Assembly (NCBI RefSeq): GCF_044005705.1 | Contig: NZ_JBIPKE010000020.1 | Span: 496,001 to 560,000 of the forward strand | Direction of reading: 5' to 3' | Length of the DNA: 64,000 nt | Source of the DNA: Marinoscillum luteum | GTDB taxonomy: Bacteria; Bacteroidota; Bacteroidia; Cytophagales; Cyclobacteriaceae | Part shown: positions 26,172 through 33,965 of the stretch, piece by piece | Layout: every line of letters begins with the position of its first letter | How positions within the stretch are numbered: the first letter of the stretch is position 1 | Made by a program: the position numbers and the translations under genes | The notes under the pieces: model-generated | What the model saw: only the letters and a program-made list of their open reading frames with translations | Databases searched by the model: none | Told to the model about the DNA's origin: nothing

Positions 26172-27359
26172 CTACTTAATACTTCTTCTGATTCCCAACT
26201 CCAGTCCCCTCAGCTCCGCCAGCCCCCTCAAGCGACCAATGGCCGAATAGCCAGGATTGGTTTGCTTACCCAAATCATCCAGCATCTGGTGCCCGTGATC
26301 TGGTCGCATAGGCATACGCAAGTCCGTTCTTCCCGCAGCTTTTCTTTTGTCCTGCTCCTTTACCAAAGCACTCATCACGGCATACATGTCCACATCCCCA
26401 TCCAGGTGATCAGCTTCATGAAAATTGCCAGCTGCGTCTCGCCTTGTGCTGCGCAGGTGAATAAAATTGATGCGATGCCCGAGTCTTTCTACCATTCCAG
26501 GCAGGTCATTGTCTCCACGTACTCCGTAAGACCCTGTGCAAAAGCACAAGCCATTATTGGGACTATCACATGCTTCCAAAAGCTGTTTAGCGTCCGCCTC
26601 GGTGCTCACTACCCGGGGCAAGCCCAAAATAGGAAACGGCGGATCATCGGGATGAATGGCCATCAATACCCCTGCTTGCTCAGCGGCTGGTATAATTGCT
26701 TTGAGAAATGCGTAGAGATTGTTTCGCAATTCCTGATCGCCAATGGACGAATAGGTATCCAAAACCGTCTGAAACTGATCCAGGGTATATCCCTCTTCTG
26801 CTCCTGGCAGGCCGGCAATGATGTTTTTCACCAACAATTCCTGATCGGCAGCTGACAGGTTTTTCAAAGTCTCGGCGGCCTGTTGTTTTTGCTCTGGTGT
26901 ATAAAACGCCTCTGCCCCCGGGCGCTTCAGCAGATAAAGCTCAAATGCGGCAAACTGAGCTGCATCAAACCTCAAAGCTTTGGAACCATCAGGCATCTCA
27001 TAGGAAAGGTCTGTACGGGTCCAGTCCAATACTGGCATGAAATTATAACAGACCGTGTCAATCCCACAAGCACCCAAATTCAGGATACTCGTTTTATAAT
27101 TTTCAATGTACTGCTCAAATTTTCCGGTTCGTTTTTTAATGTCCTCGTGTACCGGAATACTCTCCACTACTGACCATGTAAGTCCAGCCTGCTCAATCTC
27201 CGATTTCCGCTTCAGAATCTCCTCTTTGGTCCAGATTTCTCCATTCGGAATGTGGTGAAGTGCGGTAACAATACCAGTAGCCCCGGCCATTTTGATGTGT
27301 GAGAGCGGAATGGTGTCCTTCGGGCCATACCATCTCCAGGTTTGTTCTAATCCTTTCAT
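26172..27359 (-). CDS. uxuA: Mannonate dehydratase UxuA (copy 2)
   Basis: A 395-residue paralogue of the enzyme at 13289-14473, with the same motifs: RWYGPKDTIPLSH, MAIHPDDPPFPILGLPRVVST, NGLCFCTGSYGVRGDNDLPG, NFIHLRSTRRDAAGNFHEADHLDGDVDM and MRPDHGHQMLDD. It acts after the SDR fructuronate reductase, whose gene is 9 bases upstream, giving reduction then dehydration in order. Two UxuA copies within 13 kb, in operons with different permeases, suggest separate induction by different uronate sources. Confidence 0.95.
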   Translation of the reverse strand: MKGLEQTWRWYGPKDTIPLSHIKMAGATGIVTALHHIPNGEIWTKEEILKRKSEIEQAGLTWSVVESIPVHEDIKKRTGKFEQYIENYKTSILNLGACGIDTVCYNFMPVLDWTRTDLSYEMPDGSKALRFDAAQFAAFELYLLKRPGAEAFYTPEQKQQAAETLKNLSAADQELLVKNIIAGLPGAEEGYTLDQFQTVLDTYSSIGDQELRNNLYAFLKAIIPAAEQAGVLMAIHPDDPPFPILGLPRVVSTEADAKQLLEACDSPNNGLCFCTGSYGVRGDNDLPGMVERLGHRINFIHLRSTRRDAAGNFHEADHLDGDVDMYAVMSALVKEQDKRKAAGRTDLRMPMRPDHGHQMLDDLGKQTNPGYSAIGRLRGLAELRGLELGIRRSIK

Positions 27360-27368
27360 ATCCTTTGT

Positions 27369-28217
27369 TTAAACTCCGCTAAATGCACTAAAACCTCCAT
27401 CTATAGGCACTACCACGCCAGTCACAAACTTTGACCCATCGCTGCAAAGCCACAGTAAAGTACCCAGCAAATCTTCCGGTTCGCCAAAACGACCCATAGG
27501 CGTATGATCTATGATGGTATTGCCCCGATCTGTCAGGCTTCCTTCTGCATTGGTCAGTAGTGCTCTGTTCTGATCTGTCAAAAAGAAACCTGGCGCTAAG
27601 GCATTCACCCGGATATTTACTTTGGCAAAATGCACTGCCAGCCACTGAGTGAAGTTACTCACAGCGGCTTTTGCTCCACTATAGGCCGGAATTTTGGTCA
27701 GTGGAGTAAAGGCATTCATTGAAGAAACATTAATGATCGAACATCCCTTTTTGCCCACCATATCTTTGGCAAATACCTGCGTCGGAAGCAGGGTGCCAAT
27801 AAAATTAAGATTGAAAACAAACTGGACTCCATCAGGATCCAGGTCAAAAAAGGTCTTCAGTTCATCATTGGCTTCCAAATCCTCCAGGTGCAAATGTGTT
27901 TTGGAGGTGGTCCCTTTGGGATGATTTCCTCCTGCTCCATTGATAAGAATGTCGCAGGGTCCCAGCTGACTCACTACTGTCTGATGTGCCCTTTTGAGGC
28001 TATCCAGGGTCAATACATTGGCTTCTACCCCAATGGCTTCCCCTCCATTTTGCACAATTTTATCTGCCACTTGCTGGGCATTTTCCAGCTTCAAATCCAA
28101 GATAGCCACTTTCACTTTTTGGGCGGCCAACATCTCAGCCATGGTACTACAGAGCACACCACCACCCCCGGTGATTACAGCCACTTTTCCGGCCAGTTCC
28201 TCAAATTTCGGATACAT
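27369..28217 (-). CDS. SDR-family D-mannonate oxidoreductase (fructuronate reductase)
   Basis: A 282-residue classical short-chain dehydrogenase. The cofactor motif VITGGGGVLCSTMAEML is near residue 15, NGAGGNHPKG follows, and the Ser-Tyr-Lys catalytic set is in INVSSMNAF and AYSGAKAAV. The C-terminus has PMGRFGEPEDLLGTLLWLCS and GVVVPIDGGFSAFSGV. It fits the SDR-type enzyme that reduces D-fructuronate to D-mannonate in organisms lacking the long-chain UxuB. The neighbouring uxuA supports this; a 2-dehydro-3-deoxygluconate dehydrogenase role is less likely. Confidence 0.87.
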   Translation of the reverse strand: MYPKFEELAGKVAVITGGGGVLCSTMAEMLAAQKVKVAILDLKLENAQQVADKIVQNGGEAIGVEANVLTLDSLKRAHQTVVSQLGPCDILINGAGGNHPKGTTSKTHLHLEDLEANDELKTFFDLDPDGVQFVFNLNFIGTLLPTQVFAKDMVGKKGCSIINVSSMNAFTPLTKIPAYSGAKAAVSNFTQWLAVHFAKVNIRVNALAPGFFLTDQNRALLTNAEGSLTDRGNTIIDHTPMGRFGEPEDLLGTLLWLCSDGSKFVTGVVVPIDGGFSAFSGV

Positions 28218-28297
28218 AAATTTTCTTATTGGTTGATATTAAAAATGGTCAGGAAAGCATTGCCTGCAAAGCGCTGCTTCTCAACCGCTTTGATTGC

Positions 28298-29509
28298 TTA
28301 TTTAACCAGTTCCACTGAAATATTCGCATTGAGTTCGTTGGCAGCCTCTATCAGGGCTTCCTCAAACCCAGTCTGGTTGGCAAAGGCCTCATTCTCTACT
28401 TCCCAGCCAGCGAAAAAGTGAAAACTGTATAAATCATCCACAGGATTCAGCAATGCGGTATAGGTATTGATCACTCCTTCGCCTTCCTCGGGAGCCTTGC
28501 TGAAGCCAGCCAATCCGTCCTGCTTTACCAAAATCCCCATCCCCAGGTTGTCGTGGTTTTCACTCTGATTCCCATAGGTGTACATGATCTGCACACCGCC
28601 TACTTCCAATTCTCGCTTAGCCACCTTTTTCAGATCCACAATCCCCGTGACCAGTTTTTCATTTCCCTCACGGCCTTCCAGAAGCACCTGACTCTCATAG
28701 CTGCGCTTACCGGCCCAAATGGAGATGGTTTCAGTCAGGCCATAGGTGGCTCCGCCCACATTCCATCCGCCATACTTCAGTTGGAGTACAGCCCTCACAG
28801 GCCCCTCAGTAATGATTCGAAAATCAGCAGTCTCGGTGTCCCCAAGACGATAAATAGAATCACTCCGAAACATGGCCAGGGCGCCTGCTCCCAGGGATGA
28901 GCCTACTTTAAGCACATCCATCCCCCAATCCTGCATTTCGTGATAATTTTCACCCAACCCAATCTGCTCTATGCAAAGCTGAGGTTTCGCTTTTCCGAAA
29001 ATGTCCTTCCCATTCCGACTATCAAAGTAGGTTCTGAATCCCACTAATTCGCTTTCCCAGCCAGGTCCCTCATACTGATAAAGGTATGGAGTGCTCAATG
29101 CCACATGATCTGCCGGACGTGAATTGGCCGATACGGATGTAAATTGATTATTCCGTTCCGCACTGTAACCCAGATACACGTTGGTATTCGTGGGAAAATC
29201 AGGCAGATCCTCCGTCTCAGTCAGTTCCAAGCTCAAAACGCCATCAGGTTCAAAATCACATTCGAATGCTACTTCATCCCAGATGCCATCTCCATCCATA
29301 TCATCAAACTGAACAGGAATCAGCTCTCCTTTAGGGTCTTTTAAAGTAAAATAGGACGCCCTCAAATCGGGAAAATCCGTCTTTTTCAGTACAATTCTTT
29401 TACCACTGACAGGAACACTCGAGTCGCTGGTCAATTTCAATGGGGTGGTCTCTTGGCATGCCACCAGACACACCACACAGGTCAATAAGAAGAGGGTACG
29501 GTAAATCAT
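28298..29509 (-). CDS. DUF4861-family lipoprotein
   Basis: A 403-residue lipoprotein (lipobox CLVAC, Cys18) matching the DUF4861 pattern seen in uronate and pectin gene clusters. Features: an early VQFDDMDGDGIWDEVAFECDF, GPGWESELVGFRTYFDSRNGKDIFGK, HEMQDWGMDVLKVGSSLGAGA, GPVRAVLQLKYGGW and YFHFFAGWE-like C-terminal sequence. The enzymatic function of this family is not known to me. It is the first gene of the operon, 80 bases before the SDR gene, and diverges from the glycan-binding lipoprotein at 29796, so it probably acts on a uronic-acid-containing substrate in the periplasm or at the surface. Confidence 0.75.
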   Translation of the reverse strand: MIYRTLFLLTCVVCLVACQETTPLKLTSDSSVPVSGKRIVLKKTDFPDLRASYFTLKDPKGELIPVQFDDMDGDGIWDEVAFECDFEPDGVLSLELTETEDLPDFPTNTNVYLGYSAERNNQFTSVSANSRPADHVALSTPYLYQYEGPGWESELVGFRTYFDSRNGKDIFGKAKPQLCIEQIGLGENYHEMQDWGMDVLKVGSSLGAGALAMFRSDSIYRLGDTETADFRIITEGPVRAVLQLKYGGWNVGGATYGLTETISIWAGKRSYESQVLLEGREGNEKLVTGIVDLKKVAKRELEVGGVQIMYTYGNQSENHDNLGMGILVKQDGLAGFSKAPEEGEGVINTYTALLNPVDDLYSFHFFAGWEVENEAFANQTGFEEALIEAANELNANISVELVK

Positions 29510-29656
29510 AATCAGATCTTTCTGTGTAATTTATACACAGTTTAATAATTTCGCAATTATGCGGCCGGGTTTCAACTTCATTTTGGCATATTTTATTCAA
29601 ATCCACTCACTCCGTACATAATCAGCATCTATTAGTATGCACTGGTAAAATTAAGT

Positions 29657-29691
29657 GACGCTACCACAGCATTACCACGCTGAGTAGCGTC
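29657..29691. promoter_or_regulatory. Inverted repeat in a divergent promoter region
   Basis: GACGCTAC (29657-29664) and GTAGCGTC (29684-29691) are perfect 8-bp arms 19 bases apart, midway between the divergent DUF4861 and glycan-binding genes. It may be a regulator site; no T tract follows, so it is not a terminator. Confidence 0.35.
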
Positions 29692-29795
29692 TGAGCCTGC
29701 TTTGTACTTTAATGCCCCCTTTTTCGGATGATCAGATTGGGCGTTCCTTCTAAATATGCATTAGTCAAGATTTAAAAAACTAACTACTTAAGATT

Positions 29796-31064
29796 ATGCA
29801 AAAACTACAACGCTTTAGAACTTTGGGGCTGATCTGCCTGACGGCTCTTACCGGGCTATACCTTGTATCATGTGGAGAAGATGAGGGGGGAAGTGACCCC
29901 AAGATCCCAGTAGTACTTTCTTTCTCACCAGCCAGTGGCGAACCCGGAGACAATGTAACCATCACCGGAACTGACCTGGACAACGCTACGGCAGTAACCA
30001 TAGGCGGTGCAGATGCGACGATCGTATCGAATACTGCCACGGAGATTGTGGCCACGGTACCAGAAGGAGCGACTACAGGTAAAATCTCCGTGAGAACCGA
30101 AGGTGGATTGGGCCAGAGCAGCGCTGATTTTACAGTCATTGTGATAGGAGCCGTAACTGTATCTGGTGTCAGCCCTGTCTCCGCGCAAGTTGGAGGAAAT
30201 GTAACGATCACTGGCACCGAAATGACCACCGTCTCCTCCGTGAAAGTAGGAGATAAAGAAGCCACGATAGTGGGCACCACAGACACTTCTGTGGAAATCA
30301 CCATTCCTGAAGGCGTAAGTACAGGTTTGAATTCCCTAACCATAGTAAACGATGGGGGTACCAACACCACCTCAACAGAGGCTGTCAAATTTTATGTCAT
30401 TAAGCTTCATACAGACCTCACCATGACTTTTGACGGAGAGCAAACAGGCACTTTCACCGGATCACCAGACCCAGAGGAATCCACCGTGTATGGTACTTCG
30501 GATGATGCTGCTGTGATAGCTTCTGCGCAGAGTCTGCCAGCAGCCATCGACGGTAACTTTTTCCAGTTTGAAGGATTCAGCAGCACCGCGATCTCAGGAA
30601 ACTATGCCACCATTGTGCAAAACAGCTCAGCACTTCCTGCAGGTACGTATGCGGAATTTTTCTCAGGAGCTACAGATCAAACCATCTACTTCAATCTGCA
30701 AATCCATGTAGGTGATCTTCCGGCTGACTATGATGGAGCATTATTTGGTCTAAGAATGAGATTTGATGGAGACGACTATGAATTTGTGCCTACACCAGCC
30801 GAACTGGCAGACATGGGGTTTGCTCCCAACGAGGAAGGCTGGTATAGTCTATCTATTCCGGCTTCTGCATTTGATGATGACGCAGCTCTGGGGACCTTCC
30901 AGTTCACTGACATGCAGCGAATAGCCGTGGCAGTGAGAAGAGACTACGGTACAGGTGGCACTGCAGGTCAGCAAGTGACCGCCGAGGATGGAGGTATTTT
31001 TTACTCACAGAGTTTTGACAATGTGAGTATTTCAGTGGGGGGACCCTACAGCTTCCCTGAATAA
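29796..31064 (+). CDS. TIG-domain surface glycan-binding lipoprotein (SGBP/SusE-like)
   Basis: A 422-residue lipoprotein with lipobox LYLVSC (Cys26). Two IPT/TIG Ig-like domains follow (about 36-115 and 118-200), each with FSPASGEPGDNVTITGTDL-type openings. The C-terminal half (about 205-420) is an acidic beta-rich domain with FFQFEGFSSTAISGNY, PADYDGALFGLRMRF and WYSLSIPASAF. This is the arrangement of surface glycan-binding proteins next to SusD, such as the C-terminal glycan-binding domain of SGBP-B. Unusually, SusC/SusD lie 13 kb away. It is followed by a strong terminator and looks monocistronic. Confidence 0.75.
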   Translation: MQKLQRFRTLGLICLTALTGLYLVSCGEDEGGSDPKIPVVLSFSPASGEPGDNVTITGTDLDNATAVTIGGADATIVSNTATEIVATVPEGATTGKISVRTEGGLGQSSADFTVIVIGAVTVSGVSPVSAQVGGNVTITGTEMTTVSSVKVGDKEATIVGTTDTSVEITIPEGVSTGLNSLTIVNDGGTNTTSTEAVKFYVIKLHTDLTMTFDGEQTGTFTGSPDPEESTVYGTSDDAAVIASAQSLPAAIDGNFFQFEGFSSTAISGNYATIVQNSSALPAGTYAEFFSGATDQTIYFNLQIHVGDLPADYDGALFGLRMRFDGDDYEFVPTPAELADMGFAPNEEGWYSLSIPASAFDDDAALGTFQFTDMQRIAVAVRRDYGTGGTAGQQVTAEDGGIFYSQSFDNVSISVGGPYSFPE

Positions 31065-31090
31065 CATTTGATCCCAACCATCTAGTAAGA

Positions 31091-31118
31091 GGCAGGAATT
31101 AATTCCTGCCTTTTTTTT
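31091..31118 (+). terminator. Intrinsic terminator of the glycan-binding lipoprotein gene
   Basis: A perfect 10-bp palindromic stem (GGCAGGAATT/AATTCCTGCC) followed by eight T, 26 bases after the stop. Confidence 0.92.
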
Positions 31119-31149
31119 GCTCTCATCAGTAAAAGCCAAGTCCGTTGCT

Positions 31150-31476
31150 TCACTCTTTGAAAGCCTTGGACAGTTTATACTCTATAAGGATGAAAAGAAG
31201 TGCCAGGTAACCCACAATGATGAAGGCACTCTCCCACCCGGTGAGTTCATCTCCACCATGCGCCAGATAAACCAGTGTCCCTAAATACATCAGACCCAGA
31301 ATAATGAGTCCCCATCCAAATATACGGTTGGCGTAAGCAAAGCGATCGTGACTCTTGAGGCACCTTGTAGACCTGTAGCCCAGCACCCAGTTTCTGTTGC
31401 GCTTAAGCAGGAGGTTCAGAATACCAGCCACAATAAAAATAATGACCAACTTATACTCCAAAGGCATTGTGTCCAT
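31150..31476 (-). CDS. Small SdpI-like membrane protein
   Basis: A 108-residue protein with three hydrophobic segments (about 8-24, 52-70, 82-100). The motif NRNWVLGYRSTRCLKSHDRFAYANRIFGWGLIILG matches the SdpI C-terminal family, in which a GYR-T-R-S-K motif precedes a membrane helix. Bacillus SdpI is the immunity protein to the SdpC toxin. Here no toxin or autorepressor gene is adjacent, so the role is open. It is convergent with the glycan-binding lipoprotein gene. Confidence 0.65.
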   Translation of the reverse strand: MDTMPLEYKLVIIFIVAGILNLLLKRNRNWVLGYRSTRCLKSHDRFAYANRIFGWGLIILGLMYLGTLVYLAHGGDELTGWESAFIIVGYLALLFILIEYKLSKAFKE

Positions 31477-31629
31477 AGCGGACTAAATCTAATGTATTGG
31501 CAAGAACTATCAAGGGTTGGCGTCTGGTAAATTTTCAGAGATCGGGGTGCAGTAACCGGACAGCCAGAACTCCCTGAATGCATCAAACATAGCGTATCAA
31601 TATGAGGTGACTTGGCTTAGTGAGAGGCC

Positions 31630-31664
31630 AAAAAAAAAGGCATTGCAAGATGCAATGCCTTTAA
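31630..31664 (-). terminator. Intrinsic terminator of the SASA esterase gene
   Basis: GGCATTGCA-AGA-TGCAATGCC makes a perfect 9-bp stem, followed on the minus strand by nine T, 29 bases past the stop at 31693. Confidence 0.9.
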
Positions 31665-31692
31665 GACGGGCTCATGGAGCCTCAGATTAATA

Positions 31693-33894
31693 TTATTTGA
31701 TCAACAATCGGCTTTCAAAATTCAGATCAGGATGCTTCAATCTGAGCAAATACAAGCCTTGCCGGAGTGGGGTATCTACAGAAAGCAGGGTGCCCACGTT
31801 GGCTTGGGTAGACTGATAAACCAGCTTGCCCTGGAGATCCAGAATACTGATGCTCACTTCGCCATTCAGCTGAGCACCCTCGGGCAACAGAACGGAAAAC
31901 TTCCCATTAGGTGAAGGATTAGGAAAGACTTGTAGCGCAGCATTGGACTGAGCTACACCTGCCTCAGGACTGGTACGTGCCCCGCCTCCTGTGCAGGTGA
32001 TATCATTTTGCGCAGCATTGTAGGTGAGTGCACCGGTCACATTGTCCACACAAAAGTCGACTACTACGCCTCCTTTTGCAGTGCCATTGGTCACAAAAGT
32101 GACCACTCCATCTGACCCTGTTTGACCTGAAGCGGACTCAGAAAATGAGCCAGAGAAGGTTCCACTCACCGTGGCTCCTGCCACCGGGTTTTCCTGATCA
32201 TCATGGATGGTCACCTGAGCCACACCATTTTTATTGCCTTGGCCGGCACTCTGACTATAGGTAATGATGGCCTGCACGTGCATACTGCTACCGCCACCGC
32301 TACCATCACTTACACTTACCACCTGCGACTGGGTGCCGGTGGCTCCACCATCGTCGGTCACAGTAAGCTCCACTGTGTAGCTACCAGAAGCTGCATACGT
32401 ATGACTGGCATTGGCACCTGAGCCTGTAGCTCCATCGCCAAAATCCCAGGCGTAGCTGGTAATTGTGCCATCACTATCTGAGCTGGCAGACGCATCGAAA
32501 CTGACTGCCAGGTTGGTGGCACTGTAGGAAAATGAGGCCGTAGGCGCAACATTGCCACCACCAGCACCGATGGTAAATTCAAATTCAGAAGCCTTCAGTC
32601 GGTCCACGATTACGGATCCACCAGCGGTGGGTATATTCACCATATTGTACAAATTACCTACACCGCTATAGGAATACTGTACACGCGCCGGGTCAGGAAC
32701 TGTCGAGTTTGTTAACTGAATGGTGTTGCCTACGATGACAGCAGTAGCACTTTTGAACTGACCGGTGGTTCCGGCAATCTTGAAATCACCAGGAGCCTGT
32801 CCATCGTCCGTAAATAAACCATTGCCTACGTGCTTCCAATTCAGAATGACTGTGCTTCCGCTAACGAATGAGTTTTCAATATCACGAATAGGACCTGAAT
32901 AGGTAATGTTATCTCCATATACCAATCCTCTTGCTCCAATGGCAGTTCTTAGCCCAACGGGTTGCTTAGTGGTGGGATGTAATGATCCTCCAGGAAGGTC
33001 TCTGATTACTACCAAAAAGCACTCTGGCTCAGTATCCGCCACCAGGAGCTGGGCATTTCTGGCACTGTTCCATCCAGAACGATATGCCAGTTGGATGATC
33101 CCAAAGGGAAGGCTGGACTGACCCCAGTCAGCTCTCCACTCCTGAATCATATCTCTCAGAAGCACGTCGTAATTACTGCTACCGCCGTTGCTCTCGCCCT
33201 GATACCAGGCTACACCTTGCACTGCAAATGGCTGAATTGACTTGACCATAGCATCATAGTCATCACCTGTACCGCCATTGGTATGCTGCCATGCGGAGAT
33301 GGCTGTGCCATCATGTGTAGCCTGAACCAACCCGATAGGCACATTACCAAACCACTGAGACAGCTCCAGTCCCATCCAGTAGCCTACTGCCGAAAAACTG
33401 CCTACTGTTGAGGAATTGGACACCTGCCAGGTGGTAGTAGCCGGGCCATTGCCTGCCGTCATCCGAAAAAGCCGGATGTTGTGATTACCAGCATCAGCGA
33501 TGGTGGCGGCGCTGTTGTCCGCTTTTTCCAAAGACCAGCCCATATTGGACTGTCCACTGCAGACCCACACCTCTCCTACCTGTACACCGGTAAAATTGAC
33601 CACATCACCACCAGATGACACGGTGAGAGTGTTCAGGGAGGCATTGGCTGACATGCTGGACAGGTCTACCTGCCAATTGCCACTGCCATCTGCTACGGCA
33701 GATTTATTCTGACTTAAAAACTGAACGGAAACCGAAGCCCCGGGGGTAGCCGTACCAAATACAGGTACTGTTGTACCACGCTGCAAGACCATGTCGGACC
33801 CGAAAATGGGCGACACATTCAGTTGAGCGAAAGCTGAACCAATCACCATCAGTGACAGGCAAAAGGATAATATCAGATTTGTTATTGTTTTCAT
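31693..33894 (-). CDS. SASA-type carbohydrate esterase (acetyl-xylan esterase-like) with PKD and T9SS domains
   Basis: About 733 residues from ATG 33894, which gives signal peptide MKTITNLILSFCLSLMVIGSAFA. A longer frame opens at 33951 but lies inside the upstream hairpin. The SGNH catalytic domain (about 105-400) has the nucleophile Ser116 in VCSGQSNMGW, GVAWYQGESNG and DLPGGSLHPTTKQPVG with the catalytic His. It resembles sialate O-acetylesterase/CE6 enzymes that deacetylate xylan. A PKD domain (SFDASASSDSDGTITSYAWDFGDG), a Big_1-like module and a T9SS sorting domain follow. It is downstream of a GH10 xylanase, so removing xylan acetyl groups is the likely job. Confidence 0.83.
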   Translation of the reverse strand: MKTITNLILSFCLSLMVIGSAFAQLNVSPIFGSDMVLQRGTTVPVFGTATPGASVSVQFLSQNKSAVADGSGNWQVDLSSMSANASLNTLTVSSGGDVVNFTGVQVGEVWVCSGQSNMGWSLEKADNSAATIADAGNHNIRLFRMTAGNGPATTTWQVSNSSTVGSFSAVGYWMGLELSQWFGNVPIGLVQATHDGTAISAWQHTNGGTGDDYDAMVKSIQPFAVQGVAWYQGESNGGSSNYDVLLRDMIQEWRADWGQSSLPFGIIQLAYRSGWNSARNAQLLVADTEPECFLVVIRDLPGGSLHPTTKQPVGLRTAIGARGLVYGDNITYSGPIRDIENSFVSGSTVILNWKHVGNGLFTDDGQAPGDFKIAGTTGQFKSATAVIVGNTIQLTNSTVPDPARVQYSYSGVGNLYNMVNIPTAGGSVIVDRLKASEFEFTIGAGGGNVAPTASFSYSATNLAVSFDASASSDSDGTITSYAWDFGDGATGSGANASHTYAASGSYTVELTVTDDGGATGTQSQVVSVSDGSGGGSSMHVQAIITYSQSAGQGNKNGVAQVTIHDDQENPVAGATVSGTFSGSFSESASGQTGSDGVVTFVTNGTAKGGVVVDFCVDNVTGALTYNAAQNDITCTGGGARTSPEAGVAQSNAALQVFPNPSPNGKFSVLLPEGAQLNGEVSISILDLQGKLVYQSTQANVGTLLSVDTPLRQGLYLLRLKHPDLNFESRLLIK

Positions 33895-33922
33895 GATAGT
33901 TGGGTTTTGACAATTGATTAAC

Positions 33923-33960
33923 AAAACCCGGCTCATTACTCCAGGGAGCATGAGCCGGGC
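33923..33960 (-). terminator. Hairpin between GH10-CBM and esterase genes (weak terminator or attenuator)
   Basis: CCCGGCTCAT and ATGAGCCGGG form a perfect 10-bp stem, followed on the minus strand by TTTTGTTAA only. The short T tract suggests partial termination, which would lower esterase expression relative to the xylanase. Confidence 0.65.
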
Positions 33961-33965
33961 ACTTT

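Noticed and set aside
25623..26855. 410-codon open frame on the plus strand
   Set aside because: It spans antisense parts of the GntP and UxuA genes and the gap between them, which a real gene would not do; the composition is that of an antisense shadow.
29780..30388. 202-codon minus-strand frame
   Set aside because: Low-complexity V/P/T-rich translation antisense to the TIG-domain lipoprotein.
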